A stretch of 64,000 bases of DNA from JAJFKX01 sp965230265 (lineage in GTDB: Bacteria > Pseudomonadota > Gammaproteobacteria > Xanthomonadales > Wenzhouxiangellaceae). This document shows positions 36,534-46,200 of this stretch, piece after piece. A program made the translations under genes and the position numbers. The first letter of the stretch is position 1, and every line of letters begins with the position of its first letter. The notes beneath the pieces were generated by a model. It was not told where the DNA came from. It ran no database searches and saw only the letters and a list, made by a program, of their open reading frames with translations. The stretch lies in assembly GCA_965230265.1 (NCBI GenBank), contig OZ245999.1:3348001-3412000 (forward strand). The letters are read 5' to 3'.

Positions 36534-37907
36534 ATGACTACGTTTAAGCACAGTGCAAGCGTTTTTCTATCCATACTGCTAACGGCGGGCATAGCAGTAG
36601 CAGACAATGACTTCTCCAGACAAGATAAACGGCAGCTCAATAAAGCGGTTTCTGGCAATGCGATCAGCAGCGCACTGGCCAATGATTTATCCAGTCTGTT
36701 TAACCACAAGCCGAGATCCGTTGCCCGTGGCAATACGGATGCCATACAGAGCCAATTTATCCAGGCAGCCGCTGGCCAGCAAAACATCAATACTGCACAG
36801 CGAGTCGCCACACAAAGCGCCACCGCAGTTATACAACAACGGCAACAGGCGGCGACGGTTAATGCCAATACCATCCGCATTACCAGTATTCCCTTTACCA
36901 TCAGCCAGCCTGGTGCTTACTTATTGGCGGATGATATGGATAACAGCGTCGCTGACGCCGATGGCATTACCATCACCTCAAGCCAGGTGACGCTTGATCT
37001 GGGTGGTTTTGTGCTGAGTGCCGGTACCACGGCTGGCGATGATGGTATTGTCGTCGTTGGTGATCAAATCGGCATTTATATCTTAAATGGTGTCGTTGAT
37101 GGCTGGGGTGGTGATGGTATTAATGCCAGCAGTTGTGACGGCTGCCTGTTTGAACGTTTAAGAGTATCCAATAACACGCAAAATGGCTTGCTCACTGGCT
37201 TTACTGCTGTAGTTGATCATGTCATTGCCAGCTTTAATGGTCAGGATGGCATTGATGTGGATGACAACAGCGTCGTCACGTTTTCTAATGCCAGAGAAAA
37301 TGGTGGTAATGGTATTCAGGGCAGTGTCAGTGTCGTTGTGGCGCAGTCAGGCAGCTTTGTTAACGGTGTCAATGGCATCGATGTTGCCTCCGGTAGTAGT
37401 ATCACTAACTGCGAGACCAGAGATAATGTGGGTATTGGTTATGAAATGGGCTCGGCCTCAGTCGCCTTGCAGTCTACAGCGCGCGACAATAGCGAGAATG
37501 GGTTTGAAGTATTTTTCGCTTCGATATTGCGTGATAATTTTGCCTTACGCAACGGAAATGGTAATACCAACGTCTCTGACAACAATGGCTTTCGAGTCAG
37601 CGCCAACTCTTACGCGATTAATAATCATGCGCTTGACAATGATGGCGCCGGCATACGTGTCATTTCCGGCGACTCAGTTATCGAAAACAACGTTGTGCTT
37701 GGTAATGACCGGGTCGGTATCGAAGCCATCGCCGGTGGCAATTTTATATTGCGCAACCGGGCAAGCGGCAACCTAACCAGCTCAGCACCGCTGAACTATG
37801 ATTTCGCTGCCAACAACGCCTTCGGTCCCATCGTAGATGCCAGGGGCATTAGCGATATTTCGACCATTGCCAATTCCGACAACATCTATGCCAATCTGGA
37901 GTATTGA
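36534..37907 (+). CDS. Exported right-handed parallel beta-helix protein
   Basis: A 457-aa protein with a signal peptide (about 23 residues, ending IAVAD). After a helical Gln/Ala-rich segment to about residue 115 comes the module opener PFTISQPGAYLLADDMDN and VTLDLGGFVLSAG, then a beta-helix of short Gly/Asn-rich rungs (NASSCDGCLFERLRVSNN, NGGNGIQGSVSVVV, NNHALDNDGAGIRVISGDS). Such helices bind or cleave polysaccharides, or serve as adhesins; no catalytic residues are evident. GAGGAG precedes the ATG by 8 bp. It ends DISTIANSDNIYANLEY, shared with the next two genes. Confidence 0.85.
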   Translation: MTTFKHSASVFLSILLTAGIAVADNDFSRQDKRQLNKAVSGNAISSALANDLSSLFNHKPRSVARGNTDAIQSQFIQAAAGQQNINTAQRVATQSATAVIQQRQQAATVNANTIRITSIPFTISQPGAYLLADDMDNSVADADGITITSSQVTLDLGGFVLSAGTTAGDDGIVVVGDQIGIYILNGVVDGWGGDGINASSCDGCLFERLRVSNNTQNGLLTGFTAVVDHVIASFNGQDGIDVDDNSVVTFSNARENGGNGIQGSVSVVVAQSGSFVNGVNGIDVASGSSITNCETRDNVGIGYEMGSASVALQSTARDNSENGFEVFFASILRDNFALRNGNGNTNVSDNNGFRVSANSYAINNHALDNDGAGIRVISGDSVIENNVVLGNDRVGIEAIAGGNFILRNRASGNLTSSAPLNYDFAANNAFGPIVDARGISDISTIANSDNIYANLEY

Positions 37908-37954
37908 TCTATGAGCACGCGAAAAAATACTTTACTTGGTTATATGACTATGAA

Positions 37955-38038
37955 TGTAGGAGCGCACCCGGGCGTGATCAGCGGGCCCAGCGTTGGGTTA
38001 AATAGGCAACGCCAATCGCGGACATGTCCGCTCCTACA
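37955..38038. repeat. REPIN, TGTAGGAGCG family (copy 1)
   Basis: Left element TGTAGGAGCGCACCCGGGCG; right element, on the minus strand, TGTAGGAGCGGACATGTCCG, whose core GCGGACATGTCCGC is a perfect palindrome. This is the classic gammaproteobacterial REP form in an inverted pair. It lies before the first tail-fibre-like gene. Confidence 0.85.
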
Positions 38039-38063
38039 GGGATATAAAAACAGGTTATTTGTT

Positions 38064-40502
38064 ATGAAAACAGCATTGCTTATCAGCATCACTTTACTGT
38101 TATCGTCAGTCGGAACTGCGATAGCGCAGCCAGTAGGCACCAGTTTTACCTACCAAGGTGAACTGCAGGTGTTAGATGCATCAGCCAATCCTATTCCAGC
38201 TGACGGCGAATTTGATTTCGTCTTTACTCTGTTTGATGAGGAAAGCGGCGGCAGCGCCGTGGGCACACCGTTTACCAGTGCTGATATCACCGTTATCGAC
38301 GGTATCTTTATCATCGAGATGGACTTTGGTGTAGAGCCGTATACCGGCGATCAACTGTGGCTGCAGGTTGAAGTCCGTGATGGTGCTGCTACCGGCGCCT
38401 TTACCGAACTCACGCCACGTCAGCCGTTAACCGCTGCGCCGTTTGCCATTTTGTCTGAACTGGTGGCCGAAGGCAGCGTGGGTGAGCTTGAAGTGGTGCC
38501 CTCCGAAGTGCAGCTGCGCATCGCTGACAGCTGCCCGGCTGGCTCATCCATACGCACCATCAACGAAGATGGTAGCGTAATCTGTGAAGCCGACAGCGAC
38601 GAACAAACCCTGTCGCTAACCGATACCACGATTGCCATCAGCAATGGCAATTCGGTTGATCTCAGCGCAGTCTTCAGTGACAGCGATGCTAACAATGAAC
38701 TCAATACCGGCGTCACATTCGATGGCACCAACTTAACCGTCAGTGATGCTGGCGGTGATCTGAGCGCTGACCTATCGGCCTTGGTGAATGACGATAACAA
38801 TGAATTGAATACCGGTGTTGCTTTTGACGGCAGCAACTTAAGCGTTACCGATGCCGGCGGCACTCAGTCGGCGGACCTATCGGCTCTAGCCAACGATGAC
38901 ACCAACGAGCTCAACACCGGCATTAGCTTTGCTGGCGATACGCTGACCATCAGCGATGCCGGCGGTGATCAAAGCGTCGTGTTGACCGGCATCGTCAATA
39001 ACGACATTAACGAGTTGAATACGGGCTTTGTGCTGACTGGCACGACCCTGTCGGTGATCGATGCCGGCGGCACTTTGAGTGCCGATCTGTCCGGTTTTCT
39101 GGATAACACTGATGAGCAAACGCTGTCAGTTTCCGGTACTAACTTAAGCATCAGCGGTGGTAATGCCATTGATCTGGCTGCCTTGCTGGGTGATACTGAC
39201 CCAGCCAATGAACTCAATACCGCTGTCAGTTTCGACGGCACCAACTTAACCGTCACCGATGCTAATGGCACTTTAAGCGCCGACTTATCTTCCCTCAACG
39301 AAAGTGCTGCAGAAATACTGGCCCGGTTGATTACCGTCGATGGTGCCGGTAGCGGATTAGATGCCGATTTACTGGATGGCATGCAGGCCAGCGATATTAT
39401 CGCCGCGGCAGCCGGTGATACCCGCACTCCGATCAGCACCTCACCGTTTACCATCACCGAACCTGGTTCGTACATTGTCACTCAGGACCTAATTAACACG
39501 GTTGACGATACCGATGTTATTCGAGTGGAAGCCAGTGATGTTACCGTTGATTTGGGTGGTTTTCGTTTGACTGCCGATATGACGCCTGATGATAATATTG
39601 TTAACCGACGCCAGGGTATTTTTGTGTCGAATGGTAACAGCAATGTCCGGGTGATGAATGGCCATGTCGATAGTGTCGGCGCAGACGGGATTGATGCGGC
39701 TGCCTGCACGGGTTGCATTTTCGAAAACCTGACGATAACCAATAGTCGCTTTGCGGGTCTGGTCACCGGGGAAAGCGCTGTAGTCAGTAATGTCATTGCA
39801 TCGTTTAATGGTGATGATGGTATCGAGGCAGATAATAGTACGGTCATCGCTTTTTCCACTGTGCAAGGCAATGGCAACAGCGGTTTTGCATCGGTTAATG
39901 GGAGCACTAGAGGCTTAGGCATTTCAATCATCAACTGTACCGCGTTTGAAAATGAGCAAGCCGGTTTTGAGTTGGATGAGGGTGCTACTGTTATTGGTTC
40001 AGTTGCTAATGACAATCTGGAGCAGGGTTTCGATATCGATGGCAACGCCACCGTACAGGAATCATCCGCCTTTGATAACGGCCTCAATGGTTTTGATATC
40101 GTTAACGGTATGCTGCGCGATAATGTCGCTGCACAAAACGGTACCCTGGCCACCAGCCAAAATGATGATAATGGCTTCCGGGTCTCCGCAAACTCCTATC
40201 TAATCAACAATCACGCCTACGAGAACGATGGCGCTGGCATTCGGGTTACCTCAAGCGACGTCACCATTGAAAATAACACCGCCATTGACAATGACCGCGC
40301 CGGCATCGAGTCACGCCTGGGCGACACTGGCAATGCAACAACAGGCAGCTTATATATCAGAAACCGCGCCGCCGGTAATTCCACCGCCAATTTTGATATC
40401 GCAGCCGGTAACAGCTTTGGCCCGATTATTGATATTGCCAGTGGCGGGGATATTTCCAGCATAGCCAATGCCGATCACCCAATGGCGAACTTTGAGTATT
40501 AA
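38064..40502 (+). CDS. Giant exported adhesin-like protein: tail-fibre-like repeats plus beta-helix (paralogue 1)
   Basis: An 812-aa protein with a signal peptide ending TAIAQ. A beta-sandwich-like head follows (VGTSFTYQGELQVLDAS to LTPRQPLTAAPF, residues about 25-130). Next come about six repeats of roughly 33 residues built on NELNTG-FDGTNL-SDAGG-SADLSAL, and the motif GAGSGLDADLLDGMQ, seen in phage tail fibres. The C-terminal third is a parallel beta-helix opening with PFTITEPGSYIVTQDL. It ends DISSIANADHPMANFEY. The start at 38064 is used because the REPIN occupies the upstream open frame. Likely a trimeric surface or secreted fibre; the role is inferred. Confidence 0.85.
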   Translation: MKTALLISITLLLSSVGTAIAQPVGTSFTYQGELQVLDASANPIPADGEFDFVFTLFDEESGGSAVGTPFTSADITVIDGIFIIEMDFGVEPYTGDQLWLQVEVRDGAATGAFTELTPRQPLTAAPFAILSELVAEGSVGELEVVPSEVQLRIADSCPAGSSIRTINEDGSVICEADSDEQTLSLTDTTIAISNGNSVDLSAVFSDSDANNELNTGVTFDGTNLTVSDAGGDLSADLSALVNDDNNELNTGVAFDGSNLSVTDAGGTQSADLSALANDDTNELNTGISFAGDTLTISDAGGDQSVVLTGIVNNDINELNTGFVLTGTTLSVIDAGGTLSADLSGFLDNTDEQTLSVSGTNLSISGGNAIDLAALLGDTDPANELNTAVSFDGTNLTVTDANGTLSADLSSLNESAAEILARLITVDGAGSGLDADLLDGMQASDIIAAAAGDTRTPISTSPFTITEPGSYIVTQDLINTVDDTDVIRVEASDVTVDLGGFRLTADMTPDDNIVNRRQGIFVSNGNSNVRVMNGHVDSVGADGIDAAACTGCIFENLTITNSRFAGLVTGESAVVSNVIASFNGDDGIEADNSTVIAFSTVQGNGNSGFASVNGSTRGLGISIINCTAFENEQAGFELDEGATVIGSVANDNLEQGFDIDGNATVQESSAFDNGLNGFDIVNGMLRDNVAAQNGTLATSQNDDNGFRVSANSYLINNHAYENDGAGIRVTSSDVTIENNTAIDNDRAGIESRLGDTGNATTGSLYIRNRAAGNSTANFDIAAGNSFGPIIDIASGGDISSIANADHPMANFEY

Positions 40503-40516
40503 TTAATGAGGATTAA

Positions 40517-40599
40517 TGTAGGAGCGCACCTGGGCGCGATCAGCAGGCCCAGCGTTAGTTCTAGCAGGCACGCTAATCGCGGCCAGGTCCGCTCCTACA
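40517..40599. repeat. REPIN, TGTAGGAGCG family (copy 2)
   Basis: Left element TGTAGGAGCGCACCTGGGCG; right element (minus strand) TGTAGGAGCGGACCTGGCCG. It lies exactly between the two paralogous genes, at the place and in the form of copy 1, as if duplicated with the gene. Confidence 0.85.
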
Positions 40600-40624
40600 G
40601 GGATACAAAAACAGGTTATCGATT

Positions 40625-43024
40625 ATGCAAAAATTATTGCTTATCACCATATTAATAGTGCTATCACTGGCTGGCAGCGCTATGGCTCAATCGGTGGGTA
40701 CCAGTTTCACCTATCAGGGCGAACTGCAGACAGTCGAAGCCTCTGGCAACACACCGGCCAATGGTGAATTCGACTTTACCTTCAGCCTGTTCGACACCGA
40801 TACGGGCGGCAGCGCCATTGGCACGCCGTTTACCATCAACGATGTGGTCGTCATCGATGGCATCTTTACCGTTGCCTTAGACTTCGGCATTGAGCCCTAT
40901 TCCGGTGGCCGCTTATGGCTGCAGATTGAAGTGCGTAACGCCGCAGCTGGCGGTGCTTTTGCAGCACTTACTCCCCGTCAGCCGGTTACCGCCACACCGT
41001 TTGCCAACCGCACTGAATTTGTTGCTGCAGATGCTGTGAGTGAATTAGAAGTATTATCCGATGAAGTCCAGTTACGGGTGAATGATAGCTGTCCGGAAGA
41101 CAGCGTGATCAACACCATTAATGAAGATGGCAGCATCACCTGCAGCACCGATACGGATGCACAAACGTTGACGCTGACGGGAGCTGAATTATCCATCAGT
41201 GATGGCAATGCAGTCGATTTAGCCGCTGTTTCTGATGATACAGATGCCAACAACGAGCTGAACACTGCGATGGCCTTCGATGGCACCAATTTAAGCGTTA
41301 CTGACGCCGGCGGTAGTCAATCCACGGATATTTCAGCGCTAAGCAATGACGATAACAATGAATTAAATACCGCAGTCAGTTTTGATGGCACCAATCTCAA
41401 TATTACCGATGCCGGTGGCAGCCAGTCTGCCGATATATCGGCATTAGCCAATGATGATAACAATGAACTCAACACTGGCATCAGTCTGAGCGGTGCCACC
41501 CTGACCGTTAGCGATGCAGGCGGTAACCAAAGCACCACACTGACCGGCGTTAACAATGACACCAATGAGTTAAATAGCGGCTTTGCCTTAGCGGGCAATA
41601 GTGTCTCGCTTACCGATGCCGGTGCCAGTTTCAGCGCTGATCTATCCAGCTTACTGGACAACACCGACGCACAAACCCTGTCACTGACCGACACCAGCTT
41701 ATCCATCAGCGGCGGCAATGCCGTTGATCTAGCGGCATTATTGGGCGATGGCGACCCCACCAACGAGTTGAATACAGCGCTAAGCTTTGATGGCACTACG
41801 TTGTCACTAACCGATGCCGGCGGCACACGCACGGTCGACCTATCGGGCCTCAGTGCGTCGGCCATTGATTTATTGAATCAGTTGGAAACGTTGGATGGTG
41901 CTGGTTCGGGTCTGGATGCGGATTTGCTGGATGGCATGCAGGCGGATGATATTATCGCGGCCCTGCCCAGCGATAACCGCATACCGATCAGTGCTTTGCC
42001 CTTCTTTATCGACGAGCCGGGCTCCTACTATGTCACCCAGGATTTAATCAATACCACTGACGATACCAATGGCATCACTATCGATGCCGATAACGTCACA
42101 GTCGATCTTGGCGGTTTCCGATTAACCGCGGATATGGGCGCAAATACCGGTCCCGGCATTTTTAACCGCAATGCGATATCGATGATCAACCAATTCAATG
42201 TCCACATACGCAATGGCCATATAGCGGACTGGGATGCCAGCGGTATCGCTGCCAGCAGTTGCGAAAATTGTATCTTTGAAAATTTAACCATCACCGGAAC
42301 CAGCGTTGGCCTCAGAACAGGGGATTACTCGTTAGTTAGCCGTGTAACGGTTTCGTTTAACCGGACTGCTGGTATGTCGGTCGGTGAGGGCACACTGATC
42401 GCACATTCGACAGCGCAGGGCAATGAGGGCAGCGGTTTTATCAATGACGGATCGAGTGTTATCATCAACTGCGCAGCCATTGAAAATGAAGATAATGGCT
42501 TCAGCACGAGCGCCACGATCATCGCCTCAACGGCCTATCAAAATGGATTGCATGGTTTCAGGCTGGGCACCGGCAGCAACGTGCAACAGAGCGCCAGTTT
42601 TGAAAATGGCCAAAATGGATTTTTTGTTATCTCCGGTTATGCACGCGATAACGTCGCCGCCCGCAACGGCACCTCACTAGGCGCTAACCAAGACACCAAC
42701 GGCTTCTCCACCAATACCAGTAGCTATCTAGTCAACAACTTGTCCTATGCCAATGAAGGCGCTGGCATCCAAATCCGGTTTAGTGACAACATTATTGAAA
42801 ACAACACCGTTGTTGATAACGGCCGCAGCGGCATCGACTCCAATGGCAACGGCAGTCTGATCATCGGCAATCGCGCCAGCGGAAACGGCCCCAATAGCAC
42901 CACTATCGTCAACTACAATTTTGGTACAGGCCATGCGGGCGGTCCGGTTATTGATATCAGTGGTGTTGGTGATATTTCAGCAGTAACCGGTGCCGACCAC
43001 CCATTGGCAAACTATGAATATTAA
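40625..43024 (+). CDS. Giant exported adhesin-like protein: tail-fibre-like repeats plus beta-helix (paralogue 2)
   Basis: A 799-aa paralogue of the preceding gene with the same parts in the same order. It has a signal peptide ending SAMAQ, the head starting SVGTSFTYQGELQTVEASG, NELNTA/FDGTNL/TDAGG repeats, the GAGSGLDADLLDGMQADDI motif, a module starting PFFIDEPGSYYVTQDLINTT, and a beta-helix with CENCIFENLTITGTS. It ends DISAVTGADHPLANYEY. The two proteins differ most in the beta-helix, as expected if that part binds a ligand. No membrane anchor is present. Confidence 0.85.
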   Translation: MQKLLLITILIVLSLAGSAMAQSVGTSFTYQGELQTVEASGNTPANGEFDFTFSLFDTDTGGSAIGTPFTINDVVVIDGIFTVALDFGIEPYSGGRLWLQIEVRNAAAGGAFAALTPRQPVTATPFANRTEFVAADAVSELEVLSDEVQLRVNDSCPEDSVINTINEDGSITCSTDTDAQTLTLTGAELSISDGNAVDLAAVSDDTDANNELNTAMAFDGTNLSVTDAGGSQSTDISALSNDDNNELNTAVSFDGTNLNITDAGGSQSADISALANDDNNELNTGISLSGATLTVSDAGGNQSTTLTGVNNDTNELNSGFALAGNSVSLTDAGASFSADLSSLLDNTDAQTLSLTDTSLSISGGNAVDLAALLGDGDPTNELNTALSFDGTTLSLTDAGGTRTVDLSGLSASAIDLLNQLETLDGAGSGLDADLLDGMQADDIIAALPSDNRIPISALPFFIDEPGSYYVTQDLINTTDDTNGITIDADNVTVDLGGFRLTADMGANTGPGIFNRNAISMINQFNVHIRNGHIADWDASGIAASSCENCIFENLTITGTSVGLRTGDYSLVSRVTVSFNRTAGMSVGEGTLIAHSTAQGNEGSGFINDGSSVIINCAAIENEDNGFSTSATIIASTAYQNGLHGFRLGTGSNVQQSASFENGQNGFFVISGYARDNVAARNGTSLGANQDTNGFSTNTSSYLVNNLSYANEGAGIQIRFSDNIIENNTVVDNGRSGIDSNGNGSLIIGNRASGNGPNSTTIVNYNFGTGHAGGPVIDISGVGDISAVTGADHPLANYEY

Positions 43025-43106
43025 TGTAGGAGCGTACCTGCGCGCGATCGGCAGGTCTGCGGTTGATTTGGCCTGCAGAGCAGGTAGTGGCCAGTTGGCA
43101 CCTACA
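43025..43106. repeat. REPIN, TGTAGGAGCG family (copy 3, degenerate)
   Basis: Left element TGTAGGAGCGTACCTGCGCG; right element, on the minus strand, TGTAGGTGCCAACTGGCCAC, with several changes from the family form. It begins at the last base of the stop region of paralogue 2. Confidence 0.7.
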
Positions 43107-43241
43107 CCAAGGTTTAGTGTATAGGCAGGTGCTTACAGGTAATAATTTAATAGTAAAACTCTGCTTGGGCACGGGTTTAAGGGTTAATCGATGGCTGGAT
43201 AACTATGGCATCCAGCTGCTTGGAAAAATCAGGGAATTTTT

Positions 43242-46200
43242 ATGAGTTGTTCCAACACATTGCAAATGGCAGGAGCTATGTTTACAAAATTATTTTCCTC
43301 ACAGGCAATCATCAGGTTATCGGCTATTGGCCTGTTAATGATATTACTCGGCCTGGCTCCGTTAACGGCATTTGCGCAGCCGGTGTTCACCAAGAGCTTT
43401 TCCGGTGATGTCATTAATGTTGGCGATACCACCACGCTGACCTTTGTTGTCGATAATTCCGACGCTTTGGTCGAAGCCAATACTATCGAGTTTACCGATA
43501 ATTTTCCGATAGGCCTGCAGCAGGCAGATCCCGACAATTTCATGAATGGCTGCGGCGGCGGCAGTATCAGAGATACGGGTTTTATCACTATTTTCACCTT
43601 TCTTGATGCCGGTGAAATGTGCACGGTGTCAATTGATCTGGTTGGGGTATCTTCCGGGCTACAGAACAATGTCACTGAAGACTTGACTTCCAGCCAGGGC
43701 AACAGCGGCCCGGCGATAGACAGTATTGTGGTGGCGGATGCCGGTGCACCCTTGTTCAGCAAAAATTTTGCAGCGCCCGTCATTGAAATCGATGAAGTCA
43801 CAACGCTGACTTTTACTATTGACAACACAGCCAATATTGCCGCGGCCAACAGCCTGGCATTTATGGATGTCTTACCGGCCGGGCTTGAGGTTGCCGTGCC
43901 CAGTAATATTGCCAACACCTGTGGCGGTAGTGTTACTGACACAGCTACCTCGATTGATCTGTCAACCGGCTCCGTAGGGGCAGGTGCAACCTGTACGGTT
44001 TCTGTCGATGTAGTCGGGGTTAGCCCGGGTATTCAGAACAACACCAGCGGTGACTTAACCTCTACCGCGGGCAGTAGTGGCCCCGCGCTGGCATCAGTGG
44101 GTGTTATCGATATCCCGGCGCCACTGTTCAGTAAATCGTTTGCGGTAGCTAGCCTTGGGGTAGGCAGCACCACGGCACTGACTTTTACCATCGACAACAT
44201 TTCCATGGCCAGCGATGCCACTGCCCTGGATTTCACGGACACCCTGCCTGCCGGTCTGGTGGTGGCCACACCAGCGAATACGGGCACCACGTGTACCGGC
44301 GGAACCATTACAGCGGTCGACGGTGCTGGTAGTGTCAGCTATACCGGCGGCAGCGTTGCGTCCATCACAAGCTGTGAAGTCAGTGTGGATGTCGAGGCGA
44401 TAGCTGCCGGATTGCAGAACAACATCACCGGCGACCTGACCTCCAGTCTGGGCAATAGCGGCACGGCCAGCGCCTTGCTTTCCGTCGGAGAGGCCGGCAC
44501 CCCGATTTTCACCAAGGCATTCGGTACCGATCCGCTCGGTGAAAATGAAACCACCATGCTGACTTTCACCATTGATAATACGGCCAATGTCGGCGCTGCC
44601 AATGCTCTGGATTTCACCGACAACCTGCCGGCCGGGCTGGTGGTCACGGTAGCGGGCGCTGGCAACACGACTTGCGCAGGCAGCACCCTGACTCTCGTCG
44701 ACGGCTCGCCCGTCATCAGTTTGACCGGTGGTACAGTCGCTGGCGGCGCTGTCTGCGTAGTGAATGTCATTGTGATGGGAACCATGCCCGGCATGCTGAC
44801 CAATATTTCCGGTGACTTGACCTCCAGCCTGGGCAACAGTGGTCCGGCCGTGGCTTCAGTCACTGTACTGGCCGCACCGCTGTTTTCGAAAGCCTTTGTG
44901 GCCGATAGTCTGAGCGTCGGTGGTGTTACCGAACTGCGGTTCCTGATCGACAATACCGCCGGAACCATGCTGGCTGATAATCTCGACTTCACCGATAACC
45001 TGCCGGCCGGGCTGATCATGGCCACTCCGGCCAACCCGGCGACCACCTGTACCGGCGGTACCCTGACGGCCGTCGATGGCGCAGCCAGCCTCACTTACAC
45101 CGGTGGCAGTGTGGCAGCGGGTGAGTTCTGTGTCATCACTGTGGATGTAGAAGCCAGTGCGCTGGGCATGCAAAACAATGTCAGTGGCGATCTGACCTCT
45201 ACCCTGGGCAACAGCGGCCCGGCTACTGACAACCTTGATGTGATTGTTGGACTGGAGTGGAATGTTGCCGGACCGGCTGACTGGTTTGGTCCCACCAACT
45301 GGTTGCCTAACCTGGTACCCAATATGGGTCTGACGGCGAATATCAATAACGGCGGGATTGCCAACGTTTCGCCAGGATCGGACAGTCCGGCTGCACAAAA
45401 TCTGAACATCGGTATCGATGGCGGTACAGGCACCATGACCCTGGAATCCAATGATTCTGATAGTGCTCCAAGGATCGAGCTCGATGCCGCGGTCAATATC
45501 GGCGTTACCTTCACCGGAGCAGCCACTTCTACTGGCCTGCTCCAGTTTGGTGATAGGAGCTCGGGCGCCTTTAGTACACAAGCCAATGGCCCGTTCCGCC
45601 TGGGTGTGAGCATGGCGGATGGTGATGCGAACGGGACTTTTATCTACCCGGATTCTTTTTTCAGCTCAGGTTCACAGTTCAATGCGGTTCAGATTGGTGT
45701 TGCTGATAGTAACGGCAGCGCCAATGGGCTATTTACGGGTGATTCCAATACCAGCGGTATTGAGGCACAAAACGGTCCATTACAAATTGGTGTTGCCAAT
45801 GGCAGTGGCAATGCCACCGGTGAAATGTCAGGTATTGATACCCAGGACTTCTCCACAGCCGATATCGGCGTCGCCAATGGCATGGGAACAGCCATCGGTT
45901 TATTGAACACCGGTTTCAGATTTGAGGGTGCACCCAATAACGCGAATCGTGGTCCGGCCAATGTTGGTGTGAGCAATGGTCCTGGTTCGGCCACCGGTAC
46001 GGTGATGCAGCAACTGAATGTCTTCGGTAGCATCACTAACGAGCTGTGGACCGAGCTGAACGTTGGTATTGCCAATGGCACCGGCCCGGCCAGCGGTACG
46101 CTGCTGAATTCCAACGGCATTAACATCCCGGTGATCAATGTTGGTTTGAATCCCGGTGGCGGTACAGCGGACGGCAGAATTCTGGTAGACCACGGCTTGA

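Noticed and set aside
38690..41840. Regular short repeats that could suggest a CRISPR array
   Set aside because: The repeats are in frame within coding sequence, degenerate at third positions and translate to protein repeats.
38064..43024. A prophage remnant, because of tail-fibre-like repeats
   Set aside because: No capsid, portal, terminase, integrase or lysis gene is near, and the proteins have signal peptides.
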